DNA from: a bacterium
GTDB taxonomy: Bacteria; Oederibacteriota; CAKKQC01
Direction: 5' to 3'
DNA: 18,238 bases
Assembly (NCBI GenBank): GCA_919901855.1
Contig: CAKKQC010000051.1
Location: forward strand, 1-18,238
Shown here piece by piece: positions 6,977-17,033 of the stretch; the stretch's first letter is position 1; the number at the start of each line of letters is the position of its first letter. The notes beneath the pieces are model-generated. The model was not told the DNA's origin, made no database searches, and saw nothing but the letters and a program-made list of their open reading frames with translations. The position numbers were made by a program, and so were the translations under genes.

Positions 6977-7420
6977 TCAGATGTAGTACATGGCCGACGC
7001 GGCCCGCGCCTGCAGCTTCGCCCGGGCCGCCAAGTCCTCCAGGGTTATGGCCCCCAGCACCCCGCTCACCGCCCGGCGCACCTCCGCCCAGACATCCCGC
7101 GCCACGCATGCCTTCTCGCGGCTGCACGACCCCGGGCAGTTGTGGCACTCGAGCTGGCTGAGGCTCCCCTCCAGCCGCTCGAAGACCTCGAGGAGGCGGA
7201 TCCGGCCCGGAGGCCGCGCGAGCGAATACCCGCCGTGAACGCCCCGGACCGCGGTCACGAGCCCCGCCCCCTTGAGCCCCGCTACGAGCTGCTCGATGTA
7301 CTTCGCCGACAGCCCCTGCCGCTTCGCGATGTCGCGGACGCGGACGGGCCCCTGCCCGTAGCTCAGCGCGAGTTCGAGCATCACGCGCGTGCCGTAACGG
7401 GCCTTCGTCGAAATCCTCAT
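6977..7420 (-). CDS. Rrf2-family transcriptional regulator with IscR-like cysteine cluster
   Basis: The 147-residue length and sequence are typical of Rrf2: [18 protein letters not shown] at the N-terminus, a winged helix with LSAKYIEQL as recognition region, and [12 protein letters not shown] as the wing. Cys92, Cys95, Cys99 and Cys105 lie in [17 protein letters not shown], close to the three cysteines of IscR, so an iron-sulfur cluster or thiol sensor is likely. Family members include IscR (cluster supply) and CymR (cysteine metabolism, partnered with CysK). The ATG overlaps the metX-metW stop as ATGA, indicating translational coupling. Its place between metX-metW and cysE makes it the probable local regulator; the operator is not identified. 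Confidence 0.93.
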   Translation of the reverse strand: MRISTKARYGTRVMLELALSYGQGPVRVRDIAKRQGLSAKYIEQLVAGLKGAGLVTAVRGVHGGYSLARPPGRIRLLEVFERLEGSLSQLECHNCPGSCSREKACVARDVWAEVRRAVSGVLGAITLEDLAARAKLQARAASAMYYI

Positions 7421-9282
7421 TTGGGCCCGGCCTTCCCGGCGCCGCCCTCGAGCAGGAAGACGGCCACGTCGGCCCGCAGGTTCGGAAGCCAGCGGGGGCG
7501 GCGCGTGGTGCCCCCGGCCGAGGTCCGGAGCGGAATCTCCTCGAGTACGGTGAGGCCGGCGTCCCGGCAGAACGACCGGAAATCCTCGACCGTCAGCAGA
7601 CGGATGTTCGGCGTGTCGTACCACTCGTGCGGAAGCCGCCGCGACTTGGGCATCCGCCCCCCGAAGAGCAGACCAAGGCGCAGCCTCCAATGGCCGAAGT
7701 TCGGGAACGCGACTATGCACTTCTTCCCCACCCGCGCCATCTCCCGGATCAGGAACATGGGCTTGTGCAGGACCTGGATCGTGTTGGTCAGGATCACGTA
7801 GTCCATGCAGCCGTCCGCGTAGCCGGCCAGCCCCTCGTTGAGGTCGCCGTGGTGCACGTTGTTCAGTCCCTTGCGCACGCACGCCTGGATGGAAGCGTCG
7901 TCCAGCTCGATGCCCTCGGCCCGGACCTGCTTGGCAACCTTCAGCGCCCGGAGGAGGTCGCCTTCGCCGCATCCGAGGTCGAGGACCCGGCTTCCGGGTT
8001 CCACGAGATCAAAGGCTTGCTTGCCTTCGGGACCCAGCGGATCCGTGAGCGCATGGCCGGAAATCACCTGGGCATCCGGGTCGTTGCCGGTAACCTGGAA
8101 CGCCCCGGACGCCGGGCTCGCGTCGTGACGGACCGGCGGATCGCCGGCCAGCTTGGTCCGGATCAGGTCCTGGAGATCCTCGGATTCGAGGAGGAAGGCA
8201 TCGTGCCCGTAATCCGACTTGATCTCCTTGTTCACGACCTCGACGTTGTTTTGGCGAAGAGCCGTCACGAGCTCGACGGACGCCGAGGGCGGAAACAGCC
8301 AGTCGGAGGAGACCGAGACGACGAGGAACCGCGACTTCACGCCGGCGAAGGCGGCCTTCAGCGATCCACCCCCGTGCGACCGGGCGAGGTCGAAGTAGTC
8401 GCAGGCCTTGGAGAGGAACAGGTACGAGTTGGCGTCGAACCGCTTCACGAAGCTGTCGCCCTTGTACTTGAGGTAGCTCTCTACCTGGAAGTCGGTCGAG
8501 AACTCGAACCCGTACTCGGCCTTGTCCTGGAGCCGGCGGCCGAACTTCTCGTGCATCGAGAACTCGGAGAGATAGGTGATGTGCCCCACCATCCGCGCGA
8601 TCGCGAGCCCGCGCGCCGGCACGCTCAACCCGTAGTACTCCCCTCCGCGCCAGTCGGGATCGGCCATGATCGCCTGCCGCCCGACCTCGTTGAACGCGAT
8701 CGACTGCGCGGACATCCGCGCGGTGGTCGCGACCGGGATCGCGAGTGCCACCCGGTCCGGGTACCGGACCGCCCACTCCAGGACCTGCATCCCGCCCATG
8801 GATCCCCCGATCACGGCCGCGAGCCGGCCGATCCCGAGGTGGTCGAGCAGGGCCCGTTCCGCCTCGACCATGTCCCGGATCGTGACCATCGGGAACGAGA
8901 GCCCGTAGGGCTTTCCCGTGGCCGGGTTGACCGACGCCGGGCCGGTCGAGCCCATGCACCCCCCGATCACGTTCGAGCAGACGACGAAGTACCGGCCGGT
9001 GTCGATCCCCTTGCCCGGGCCCACCAGCACGTCCCACCACCCGGGCTTGTCGTCGCCTTCGTGGTACCCGGCCGCATGCGCGTCCCCGGACAGCGCCGTG
9101 ACCACCAGGATCGCGTTGTCCTTCGCCGCATTGAGGGTGCCGTAAGTCTCGTACGCGATCGTGACGGGACCGAGTTCGCGCCCGCACTCCAGAAGAAGAG
9201 CGTGCGGCGGCTCGGCGAACGTCCAGGTCTTCGTCCCGACGACGCCTACCGACCCGGGCCCGGGGTCCCGCCAGTCCGCCAC
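7417..9282 (-). CDS. metX-metW: Homoserine O-acyltransferase (MetX) fused to MetW
   Basis: A 621-residue fusion. Residues about 15-385 are MetX, an alpha/beta hydrolase with nucleophile Ser161 in GGSMGGMQ, Asp327 in SSDWLFPP and His360 in DYGHDAF. A linker (about 386-425) leads to MetW (about 426-615), a methyltransferase-like fold with [12 protein letters not shown] at 433-444 and [10 protein letters not shown] at 526-535. MetX activates the homoserine hydroxyl for methionine synthesis. In proteobacteria with separate neighbouring genes MetW is thought to assist MetX, and the acyl donor can be acetyl- or succinyl-CoA; I cannot assign it here. The start is GTG 9282, four bases after the metY stop, with AGGGA very close upstream. 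The stop overlaps the Rrf2 start. Confidence 0.93.
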   Translation of the reverse strand: MADWRDPGPGSVGVVGTKTWTFAEPPHALLLECGRELGPVTIAYETYGTLNAAKDNAILVVTALSGDAHAAGYHEGDDKPGWWDVLVGPGKGIDTGRYFVVCSNVIGGCMGSTGPASVNPATGKPYGLSFPMVTIRDMVEAERALLDHLGIGRLAAVIGGSMGGMQVLEWAVRYPDRVALAIPVATTARMSAQSIAFNEVGRQAIMADPDWRGGEYYGLSVPARGLAIARMVGHITYLSEFSMHEKFGRRLQDKAEYGFEFSTDFQVESYLKYKGDSFVKRFDANSYLFLSKACDYFDLARSHGGGSLKAAFAGVKSRFLVVSVSSDWLFPPSASVELVTALRQNNVEVVNKEIKSDYGHDAFLLESEDLQDLIRTKLAGDPPVRHDASPASGAFQVTGNDPDAQVISGHALTDPLGPEGKQAFDLVEPGSRVLDLGCGEGDLLRALKVAKQVRAEGIELDDASIQACVRKGLNNVHHGDLNEGLAGYADGCMDYVILTNTIQVLHKPMFLIREMARVGKKCIVAFPNFGHWRLRLGLLFGGRMPKSRRLPHEWYDTPNIRLLTVEDFRSFCRDAGLTVLEEIPLRTSAGGTTRRPRWLPNLRADVAVFLLEGGAGKAGPK

Positions 9283-9286
9283 GTCC

Positions 9287-10654
<1,368 letters not shown>

Positions 10655-11959
10655 TCAGTCCAGGGCCTTGGGTCCGAACCGCAGCGTGACGCTCGCCACC
10701 GCGGCGACCGTGGACCTGACGTCGCCGCTGTCCACGGGCGCCGACGCCCCCGGCAGCAGGAGTTTCGTGTGCGTGTTCACGAGCAGCCACTGGAGGGCGA
10801 CGTCGACCGCCAGCGACATCCGGGAGAACCCGGTCCCGATCGTGAACCCCGTCACGTCCTGCTTGACGCTCGGCAGGAGGAAGCCCGAGACCGCGCCGGA
10901 CCCGGCGCCGGCGGTCGAGGCCGGCAGGGGATCCGGCCGGTTGAAGTAGCCGACCCGCAGCGGCATCTCGCCGAGGAAGAGCGGCAGGCGGTACTCCATG
11001 CCCGCGTGGATCGCGAAGGTCGCGTCCGAGAACTCCTGCACGGCCCTCGCCCGCGCGGTGCCGCCGAAGAGGGTCGCGCTCCCCCTGATCTCGCCCGCGT
11101 ATCGCATGTCCACGGCCACGATCAGTCCCGTCGTCACCTTGAAGGAGCCGCCGATCCCGATCCGCATCTGCGCCGGGCGCTCGGCGTGATCCGTGAACAG
11201 CGGGCCGCCGGAATCCTGCTCCCAGATGTGGCCCGCCAGCGGCCCGAGATACGTTAAGCCCACGCCGAGGCTCCCGTCGGGCAGGGGCCGGTAGAAATAT
11301 CCCACGATCATGCCGAATCCGGAGATGTCCTTCCGCGAGTTCATGTCGCGCAGGGGTTGCGTGTTGCCCGTAGTGGTCTCCTCCGCCGTCACCTCGAGCC
11401 GGCCGCGCCCCGTCTGGTTGAGATAGAGGACCCCGGCCGCGATCTGCTGGTCCCCGTCGCCGAGCGGCTGGATCCAGACGCCACCCGCGGCGTACAGCGC
11501 CTCGTCCTGCCGGACCCGGGTCCGGCCGGCATCGAACGAATCGGAGAGCGCGGGGCCGCCAGGCGCGGCCGGGAGGGAACGGTCGAGTGGTTCGTCCACC
11601 GAGAAGACGTGGCGGTCCACCTGCCAGATCCCGAGCCCGACCCGGCCCTCGTTGAGGTCCGGCGTGACCGCCGTCCAGCCCAGGCCCCACGTCGCGGGGA
11701 AACTGCCCGTCGTCGTCGTGAACTCGTTGTAGACCCGGCCGGCAAAGGTGAGGCGGGTGACCCCGCCCGCGAGGTGCACGACCCCGGCGGCGCGATCGAC
11801 GCCCGTGGCGGCGGCGGAGGCGGGGTTGTCCGCGAGTTCGCACGAGGGGTCCGCTATCCCTACTCCGACGCCCCCCATGCCCGCGAATGCCGCCCCCGCC
11901 CTTACGGGCGCGGGACACGCGGCGAGGACGAGGACCAGTACCCAGCCCATTGCCCCCAC
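10655..11959 (-). CDS. FadL/OmpP1-like outer-membrane beta-barrel protein
   Basis: A 434-residue exported protein. A signal peptide spans about 1-21 (hydrophobic WVLVLVLAAC, likely cut after VRA). The mature start GAAFAGMGGVG followed by DNPASAA resembles the hatch region of FadL-type porins. Many alternating amphipathic strands follow, and the chain ends VASVTLRFGPKALD, close to a barrel end but without a terminal aromatic. FadL relatives carry hydrophobic compounds across the outer membrane; the substrate here is unknown. LAAC also fits a lipobox, so a lipoprotein is the less likely alternative. The start is GTG 11959: GAGG of GAGGTGA is 7 bases upstream and overlaps the stop of the GT-C-like gene, only 4 bases away. 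Confidence 0.75.
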   Translation of the reverse strand: MGAMGWVLVLVLAACPAPVRAGAAFAGMGGVGVGIADPSCELADNPASAAATGVDRAAGVVHLAGGVTRLTFAGRVYNEFTTTTGSFPATWGLGWTAVTPDLNEGRVGLGIWQVDRHVFSVDEPLDRSLPAAPGGPALSDSFDAGRTRVRQDEALYAAGGVWIQPLGDGDQQIAAGVLYLNQTGRGRLEVTAEETTTGNTQPLRDMNSRKDISGFGMIVGYFYRPLPDGSLGVGLTYLGPLAGHIWEQDSGGPLFTDHAERPAQMRIGIGGSFKVTTGLIVAVDMRYAGEIRGSATLFGGTARARAVQEFSDATFAIHAGMEYRLPLFLGEMPLRVGYFNRPDPLPASTAGAGSGAVSGFLLPSVKQDVTGFTIGTGFSRMSLAVDVALQWLLVNTHTKLLLPGASAPVDSGDVRSTVAAVASVTLRFGPKALD

Positions 11960-11963
11960 GATA

Positions 11964-14369
11964 TCACCTCGGCGGAAGCGCGGGCGGTAGTCCCATATTG
12001 AAGAGAAGCGCTCCGAGGTCGCTGGCCCGGGCCCGCTGGGAAGGCCAGTTCGCCGTCAGCCAGCTCTCGAGGCGACGGGCGGGAGGCCCGGCGGGCACGC
12101 CGCAGAGCCGGCCCGCCGCGACCTCGAGCGCGTCCAGGTGCGGCCAGATCCCGCGCACCCGCCGGGCGGCCGCGGCCGCGTTTCCCCCGGCCAGGTCCAG
12201 GAACGCTTCCCGGGCCGGCAGGGCGAGGATCCCGTCGAGTGGCGACCGGAAGGGCCCGATGATCTCCTCCAACTCCCGCGGCGACCGGCCGTCGAAGAAG
12301 GCCTGCCGGTAGCGCGAGAAGACCGCTTCCGTGCCGGGGAGGAAGAGACTCGCGGGCGGGGGAGCCGGAGCGGCCGGGTCGATCCGGTACAGGAGCCCGA
12401 GCCCCTCCTCGGAACTCCACGTGGACGAGACCCGGACCAGCCTGGACCGGGCCAGCCAGAACCGCCGGTAGACCTCGACGTCCCGCGGCGACCAGGGGAA
12501 CCGCTCGGCATACTTCGCCCAGAAGTTGGCGGCCGTGAGGTTGTAGAAGACGAACCGGATCCGCCGCTGGCGGAACCGCTTCGAGAGTTCGGAGGCGTCC
12601 CGCGACGCGCGCACGAGGTCCCAGACCGGCGGCGCGTGCTCGATTTCCCGCGCCAGGAGCCGGACGGCCCTTGGCCGGGGATACTGGGTCCCCTGGCCGA
12701 TGACCACCACCGTTCCCCCCTCCCCCTCCAGCCACCGGAGCGCCTCCGACCAGACCGGCGCCGTGCGGGCGCGGAACTCCGCCAGCCCCTCCCGGCCGGA
12801 CACGGCCCCGAGCGGCGCGTCGCCCCAACCGGAGCCCGCCAGTGTCGCGAGCGCCTGCACGACGACCGCGCCGGCGAGCAGGACGCCCGCGAGGCGGCGG
12901 CCGGACAGCGGGATCGCGTCCGCGGCCGCGCATGCGAGGACGGCCGCGAGCGGCAGGAGCGGCAGGAGGAACCGGACGACGCCGCCGGTCGGCAGGACCG
13001 CCCAGCCCGCGAACCACGCCGCGAGGAACACGAGCGCGGGCCGGTGGGCGGCGCGGACCGGGGCCGACACGACGGCCAGCGGCAGGCACGCGAGCAGGAA
13101 CGGGCTCGCGTGGGCGAGCGCGTGCAGAGGGCTCGCGAGAAGCGCGCCCGCGCCCCCGACCGGGAACGCCCGCGCGTTGAAGACGACGCCCATCATCTCG
13201 AGCTTGCCCGCCGTCCATCCGACGGGCGTCCACACCGACAGGAGGAACGGGTACGCGGGCGAGCCCAGCGTCAGCCAGTTGCGCACTATCCAGGGAACGG
13301 CGGCCGCCGCCGCGGGGACGAGCAGGGCCGCCCAGGCCGCAAGGCCCCGACGCGCCCGCGGCGCCGACGCGACCGTCACCGCTGCCGCGAAAACGGCGAA
13401 CACCCCGAAGTTCTTGACCGCGTACGCGGCGCCGCAAAGCCATCCCGCGGCCGCAATCGAGGCCAGCGCGCCGGAACCGAGACCGCGCTCGAGCGCGAGA
13501 AAGGCCGAGAAGGCGGCGAGCGCGAAGAGGGCGTCGTTCTTCCCGGTTCCCGCCAGCTCGGAGAGCAGGGGCGCGGTCAGGACCAGGAGCGCGGCCCATC
13601 CGCCGCGATGGCCCCCCACCCGCGCCGCGACCAGCAGGGCGATCCAGCCGGCCGCGAGCAGGCTCAGGATCCTCCCCCACCGCTCGTCGAACCGGACCGC
13701 GAGCGCGGCGTAGACGAGCAGCTCCTGCCCCTGCGCCAGCCCCGCGAACGCCCAGTCCGGCCGCGCCACGATGCGGCCGGCCTCGAGCCACGAACAGGGA
13801 ATCGGGAGGTGGTAGATCAGCGCGTCCGCGTTCCGCTCGGGCGCGATCGCGGGGAGGCCGGCGAGGAGGACCGCCGCCACGAGAGCCGCCGTCACGACGG
13901 GCCCCGCGGCTCCCGGGAGGGCGCGGCGGAGCACGGGGAGGGCCCTGAGGCCGGCGAGCGCGAGGAACACGAGCGCCGTGACAGCAACCGGAAACCGCAC
14001 GAGCCCGCACAGTCCGGCGCCCTGCACCGCGAGCGCGATCGGCAGCAGCCCCGCCGGCGGGGCGAGCAGGACCGTGAGCGACCCGCCCCGGCGCCAGCCG
14101 AGGAGACGGAACGCGGCGAGCCCGGCCCGGGCCGCGCCCGCGCCGGCGAGGGCGGCCACGCCGAGCATCCCGAGCCAGGGCACCAGGAGACCCGGACTCG
14201 TCCCCGTGCCGTAGACGCGCAGGGCCGCCGGGATCCGGATCGCCGCCCCGGCCATGGATCCGAACGGCGACGCCCAGGCGGCGCCGGCGGAACCGCGCAC
14301 GTCCACCAGGAACACGACCTGCGAGGCGATCAGCCAGAGCAGGGCGACCTTGGCCCAGGCGCCCGTCAT
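11964..14369 (-). CDS. Multi-membrane-spanning GT-C-like glycosyltransferase
   Basis: 801 residues from ATG 14369. The first 530 or so are strongly hydrophobic with many transmembrane helices. After residue 175, an Asp-containing luminal segment ERNADALIYHLPIP resembles the acidic catalytic loop of GT-C enzymes that use polyprenyl-linked sugars. VRNWLTLGSPAYPF matches a stretch seen in the same group. The last 250 or so residues are soluble, probably periplasmic, with no domain I recognise. Its start overlaps the O-antigen-ligase stop as ATGA, so the two should be made together, pointing to surface glycan or glycoprotein assembly in the inner membrane. A longer frame to 14609 exists but its extra residues are an out-of-frame reading of the neighbour. 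Confidence 0.7.
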   Translation of the reverse strand: MTGAWAKVALLWLIASQVVFLVDVRGSAGAAWASPFGSMAGAAIRIPAALRVYGTGTSPGLLVPWLGMLGVAALAGAGAARAGLAAFRLLGWRRGGSLTVLLAPPAGLLPIALAVQGAGLCGLVRFPVAVTALVFLALAGLRALPVLRRALPGAAGPVVTAALVAAVLLAGLPAIAPERNADALIYHLPIPCSWLEAGRIVARPDWAFAGLAQGQELLVYAALAVRFDERWGRILSLLAAGWIALLVAARVGGHRGGWAALLVLTAPLLSELAGTGKNDALFALAAFSAFLALERGLGSGALASIAAAGWLCGAAYAVKNFGVFAVFAAAVTVASAPRARRGLAAWAALLVPAAAAAVPWIVRNWLTLGSPAYPFLLSVWTPVGWTAGKLEMMGVVFNARAFPVGGAGALLASPLHALAHASPFLLACLPLAVVSAPVRAAHRPALVFLAAWFAGWAVLPTGGVVRFLLPLLPLAAVLACAAADAIPLSGRRLAGVLLAGAVVVQALATLAGSGWGDAPLGAVSGREGLAEFRARTAPVWSEALRWLEGEGGTVVVIGQGTQYPRPRAVRLLAREIEHAPPVWDLVRASRDASELSKRFRQRRIRFVFYNLTAANFWAKYAERFPWSPRDVEVYRRFWLARSRLVRVSSTWSSEEGLGLLYRIDPAAPAPPPASLFLPGTEAVFSRYRQAFFDGRSPRELEEIIGPFRSPLDGILALPAREAFLDLAGGNAAAAARRVRGIWPHLDALEVAAGRLCGVPAGPPARRLESWLTANWPSQRARASDLGALLFNMGLPPALPPR

Positions 14370-16153
14370 GGGCCCGGGTTTCCCGGCGCGGGCGCGTCCT
14401 CCAACACCCGCCGCGCCTCGGTCTTCCGTCCGAGGCGGAGCAACGTGATCGCGAGGTTCCGGCGCGCCTCCGGCATGCCCGGCGCGAGCTCGACGGCGCG
14501 GCGCTGGGCCGCCTCGGCCTCGCGCAGGCGCCCCTGGCTCCCCAGCAGGTTGCCGAGGTTGTTCCAGCCCCGGGCGCTCAGCGGATCGACGAGCAGGGCC
14601 GCGCGCCACGCGGCTTCGGCGGCCGCGTCATCCCCCGCGGCCCGGGCCACGGCCCCGGCCTCGAGCCGGAGCTCGACGAAATCGGGCTCGAGGACGAGTC
14701 CCCGGGCCGCTTGCGCCCCCGCCTCCCCCAGGTCCCCGCGTCCGTGGGCGGCGGCGGCCGCGTACCAGCGGAGCCGGACGTCGTCCGCCCCGAGCCGGCC
14801 GGCGCGGGCGTACACGGCCCCGGCCTCGGCCAGGCGCCCCTGCGCGGCCAGCGCCTGGCCCAGCCGCAGGCTTCCGGAGACATACGCCAGCCTCATCCCC
14901 GCCACCAGCGCCGCGATCCCCGCGACCGCGAGCGCGCCGCGAATCCATGGCGTGCGGGCGGTCGACCGCCCGAACGACGCCGCAGGCGTCGAAGGCATGC
15001 CCGGCTTCGGGCCCGCCGCTGCACAGGCCCCGACCATGATCCAGGCGGGCATGATCGTGGGCGGCACGTGCCACGGCCAAGAGAACGCGGCGTCGACGAG
15101 AATGGCGAGGGCGCCGGCCCCGATCCCCGCCCAGACCGCGGGGGCGGATTCCCGCAGGGGGGATCTCCGCCAGAGGCGGAACCCCGCCGCGAGCCCCCAG
15201 ACCCACAGCCCGAGCCCGATCAGCCCGAGCTCGACCGCGAGATGCAGGGGCTCGAGATGCGCGTATTCCGTGTAGTGGTAGAAGGGCTCCCCCGCCGCGT
15301 GGGCCGCCGTCTGCTTCGCGAGGTAGATCGTCCGGAACGACGAGGCGCCCCAGCCCGCGAGCGGCCGGTCGACCGCCGCGTCGAGGGCCAGCGCCCAGGT
15401 CCAGACCCGCTCGCGCATCGCCCCCGCGTTCGCCAGCCGGCCGGCCGCCCCCGGCCGGGCGAGCACGGCGATCAGGATCGCGACAGCGGCAAGGCCGGCC
15501 GTGTACCGCGTGCGGCCGGGAGCGCGCCAGAGCACGGCGCCCGCCGCCACCACGCCCCCCAGCCAGGCGGCGCGGGCCTCCGTACACGCGAGCCCGCCGC
15601 CGATGACCGCCGCCACCGCCAGGCGGGTCCAGCGCGCCGGCTCACGGACCCATCCCGCCAGCGCGAGCGCGAACGGGAGCAGGAGCGCGCCGCCGAGGAG
15701 GTCGGGGTTGCCGACCGTCGAGGCGACCCCCTTGTGGAACGGACTGAGCCAGCCCCCGGGCTCGAGCCCCGCGAACTGGACGAGCGCCCAGCCGGCCGTC
15801 GCGACGCCCGCGGCCTCGATCGCCACCGCGAGCCCGGGCGCGGAGACGCCCGCCGCGGCAGCGGTGGCCCCCACCGCCGGAGGCAGGCAGAGGAGAACGG
15901 CTTCCGGCCAGGCCCGACTGCGGCCGGTGACGCCCGGGCCGGCAACCGACGCGAGCACCCACGCTGCCCACCACGGCACCCACGCAAAGGCGCCGCCGGG
16001 CCGCAGCCCCATGACGACGACCGCCCCGCCGAAAACGACCAGCACGAGCCACTTCGCCAGCGGATAGCAGTCATCCCACGCCGGCCAGTACGCGAGCGGG
16101 AGAAGGACGACGAGGGCGAGGAGGCCGAGCCGCAGCGGGCGGCCTGCGTTCAC
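14366..16153 (-). CDS. O-antigen ligase / polymerase-like membrane protein with C-terminal TPRs
   Basis: A 595-residue protein. Residues about 1-420 contain around ten hydrophobic helices. In the large external loop, GWGASSF and EYAHLEPLHLAVELGLIG match the pattern of the Wzy_C/WaaL family, where a loop His and Glu stretch precedes a helix. Residues about 430-580 hold tetratricopeptide repeats (for example LSARGWNNLGNLLGSQGRLREAEA), a known fusion in this family. Members transfer glycans from undecaprenyl diphosphate to lipid A or protein at the periplasmic face of the inner membrane. The start is GTG 16153 with no clear Shine-Dalgarno, 43 bases after the lipoprotein stop. Ligase and polymerase cannot be told apart from sequence alone. 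Confidence 0.82.
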   Translation of the reverse strand: MNAGRPLRLGLLALVVLLPLAYWPAWDDCYPLAKWLVLVVFGGAVVVMGLRPGGAFAWVPWWAAWVLASVAGPGVTGRSRAWPEAVLLCLPPAVGATAAAAGVSAPGLAVAIEAAGVATAGWALVQFAGLEPGGWLSPFHKGVASTVGNPDLLGGALLLPFALALAGWVREPARWTRLAVAAVIGGGLACTEARAAWLGGVVAAGAVLWRAPGRTRYTAGLAAVAILIAVLARPGAAGRLANAGAMRERVWTWALALDAAVDRPLAGWGASSFRTIYLAKQTAAHAAGEPFYHYTEYAHLEPLHLAVELGLIGLGLWVWGLAAGFRLWRRSPLRESAPAVWAGIGAGALAILVDAAFSWPWHVPPTIMPAWIMVGACAAAGPKPGMPSTPAASFGRSTARTPWIRGALAVAGIAALVAGMRLAYVSGSLRLGQALAAQGRLAEAGAVYARAGRLGADDVRLRWYAAAAAHGRGDLGEAGAQAARGLVLEPDFVELRLEAGAVARAAGDDAAAEAAWRAALLVDPLSARGWNNLGNLLGSQGRLREAEAAQRRAVELAPGMPEARRNLAITLLRLGRKTEARRVLEDAPAPGNPGP

Positions 16154-16159
16154 GCGGAT

Positions 16160-16184
16160 CGACGCGACCCGTCGCGTCGCGACG
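16160..16184. repeat. Overlapping CGACGCGAC-type palindromes in a 43-base gene gap
   Basis: CGACGCGAC-CC-GTCGCGTCG (16160-16179) is a perfect 9+2+9 inverted repeat, and CGTCGCGACG (16175-16184) is a second palindrome sharing its right arm. They lie between the lipoprotein stop and the O-antigen-ligase GTG. No T-run follows. The function may be mRNA stability, attenuation or a protein site. Confidence 0.4.
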
Positions 16185-16196
16185 ACGCGCGCCTGC

Positions 16197-17033
16197 TCAT
16201 GGACGCAGCGTCATCTTCGAGGCGAACCGCGCGCGCGCCGAGACCGGCGTCCTTCCCGCACGGCCCTTGAGCCGCAGGGTGCCGTCCTGCGTCGAAGCCA
16301 GCACGGCGCCGCCGGCGAGGTCGAACCGGACCTCGCCGCCGCACTCGAGCCGGAACTCCTCGATCGGGGCGCCCGGGTCGGCCCGGGCCAGCGAGATCGA
16401 CCCGTCGGTCGAGATCAGCGCCTCGGTCCCTCCGATAGACTCGAGGCGCGCGTTCACCGTCCGCTGGACCTCGAGCCCGCCGGCCGCGGGTGCGGTCTCG
16501 ACCCGCGTCCACCGCTCGCCGACCGCGACGCGTTCCCTCGGCAGCAGGGGGAAGAACCCGCCGAACGTGCGCGCGGCCCAGAGCAGGAGGTCGGTCTCGG
16601 CCGCCTGTCCCTCGAGGGGCGCGACCTCGCCCGACGGCGCCCGCAGGAGGCCGGCCTCGATCGAGGTCGCGGACACGCCTCCCCCCATTGGCATCCCGTT
16701 GACCTCGGGCGGAGACACGGTCCAGACCTGCCGGAGCCGCCGGCCCCCATCGGGCAGGGCCTCGACGACGGTCTCGGTCACGGTCCCCTTGAGCTTCACG
16801 ACCACGAGCTCGGGCAGGCCGCCGAACGAGATCTCGCCCCGCAGCGTCTGCTCGACCGACCAGACGCGCCGCTCGCCCACGGCGCCGCCGTAGGCGATCC
16901 GCGTGAGCTCGTTCGGACGGACCGTCTTCGTCGAGCACCCGGCCAGGATGATGGCGACGCCCAGCGTCGCGCCCAGCATCGCGCGCCGCGCGGCGCCAGG
17001 GCCCGACTCTCGCGCCCCCATTGATACCTTCAT
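16197..17033 (-). CDS. Lipoprotein of unknown function
   Basis: 278 residues from ATG 17033. The N-terminus is MKVSMGARE, two arginines at 16-17, a hydrophobic run, then the lipobox LAGC with Cys33, so it should be lipidated after export. The mature part is rich in beta strands and has VGERWTR near the middle, a phrase common in secreted beta-sandwich proteins; I do not recognise the family. No catalytic motif is visible. Its start overlaps the PfkB stop as ATGA, so it belongs to the envelope operon and may serve in glycan handling or outer-membrane assembly. A frame extending to 17210 only reads the PfkB gene in another phase and is not used. Confidence 0.8.
   Translation of the reverse strand: MKVSMGARESGPGAARRAMLGATLGVAIILAGCSTKTVRPNELTRIAYGGAVGERRVWSVEQTLRGEISFGGLPELVVVKLKGTVTETVVEALPDGGRRLRQVWTVSPPEVNGMPMGGGVSATSIEAGLLRAPSGEVAPLEGQAAETDLLLWAARTFGGFFPLLPRERVAVGERWTRVETAPAAGGLEVQRTVNARLESIGGTEALISTDGSISLARADPGAPIEEFRLECGGEVRFDLAGGAVLASTQDGTLRLKGRAGRTPVSARARFASKMTLRP

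Noticed and set aside
7421-7972. N-terminal extension of the Rrf2 frame
   Set aside because: The extra residues are an out-of-phase reading of metX-metW; the family start [10 protein letters not shown] lies at 7420.
14370-14609. N-terminal extension of the GT-C-like gene
   Set aside because: It reads the TPR end of the ligase gene in the wrong phase; ATG 14369 gives the ATGA junction and a proper first membrane helix.
12138-15275. Very long plus-strand open frame of about 1045 codons
   Set aside because: It is antisense to two well-supported membrane protein genes and its translation is Arg/Pro/Glu-rich low complexity with no domain. High GC removes stop codons from the opposite strand.
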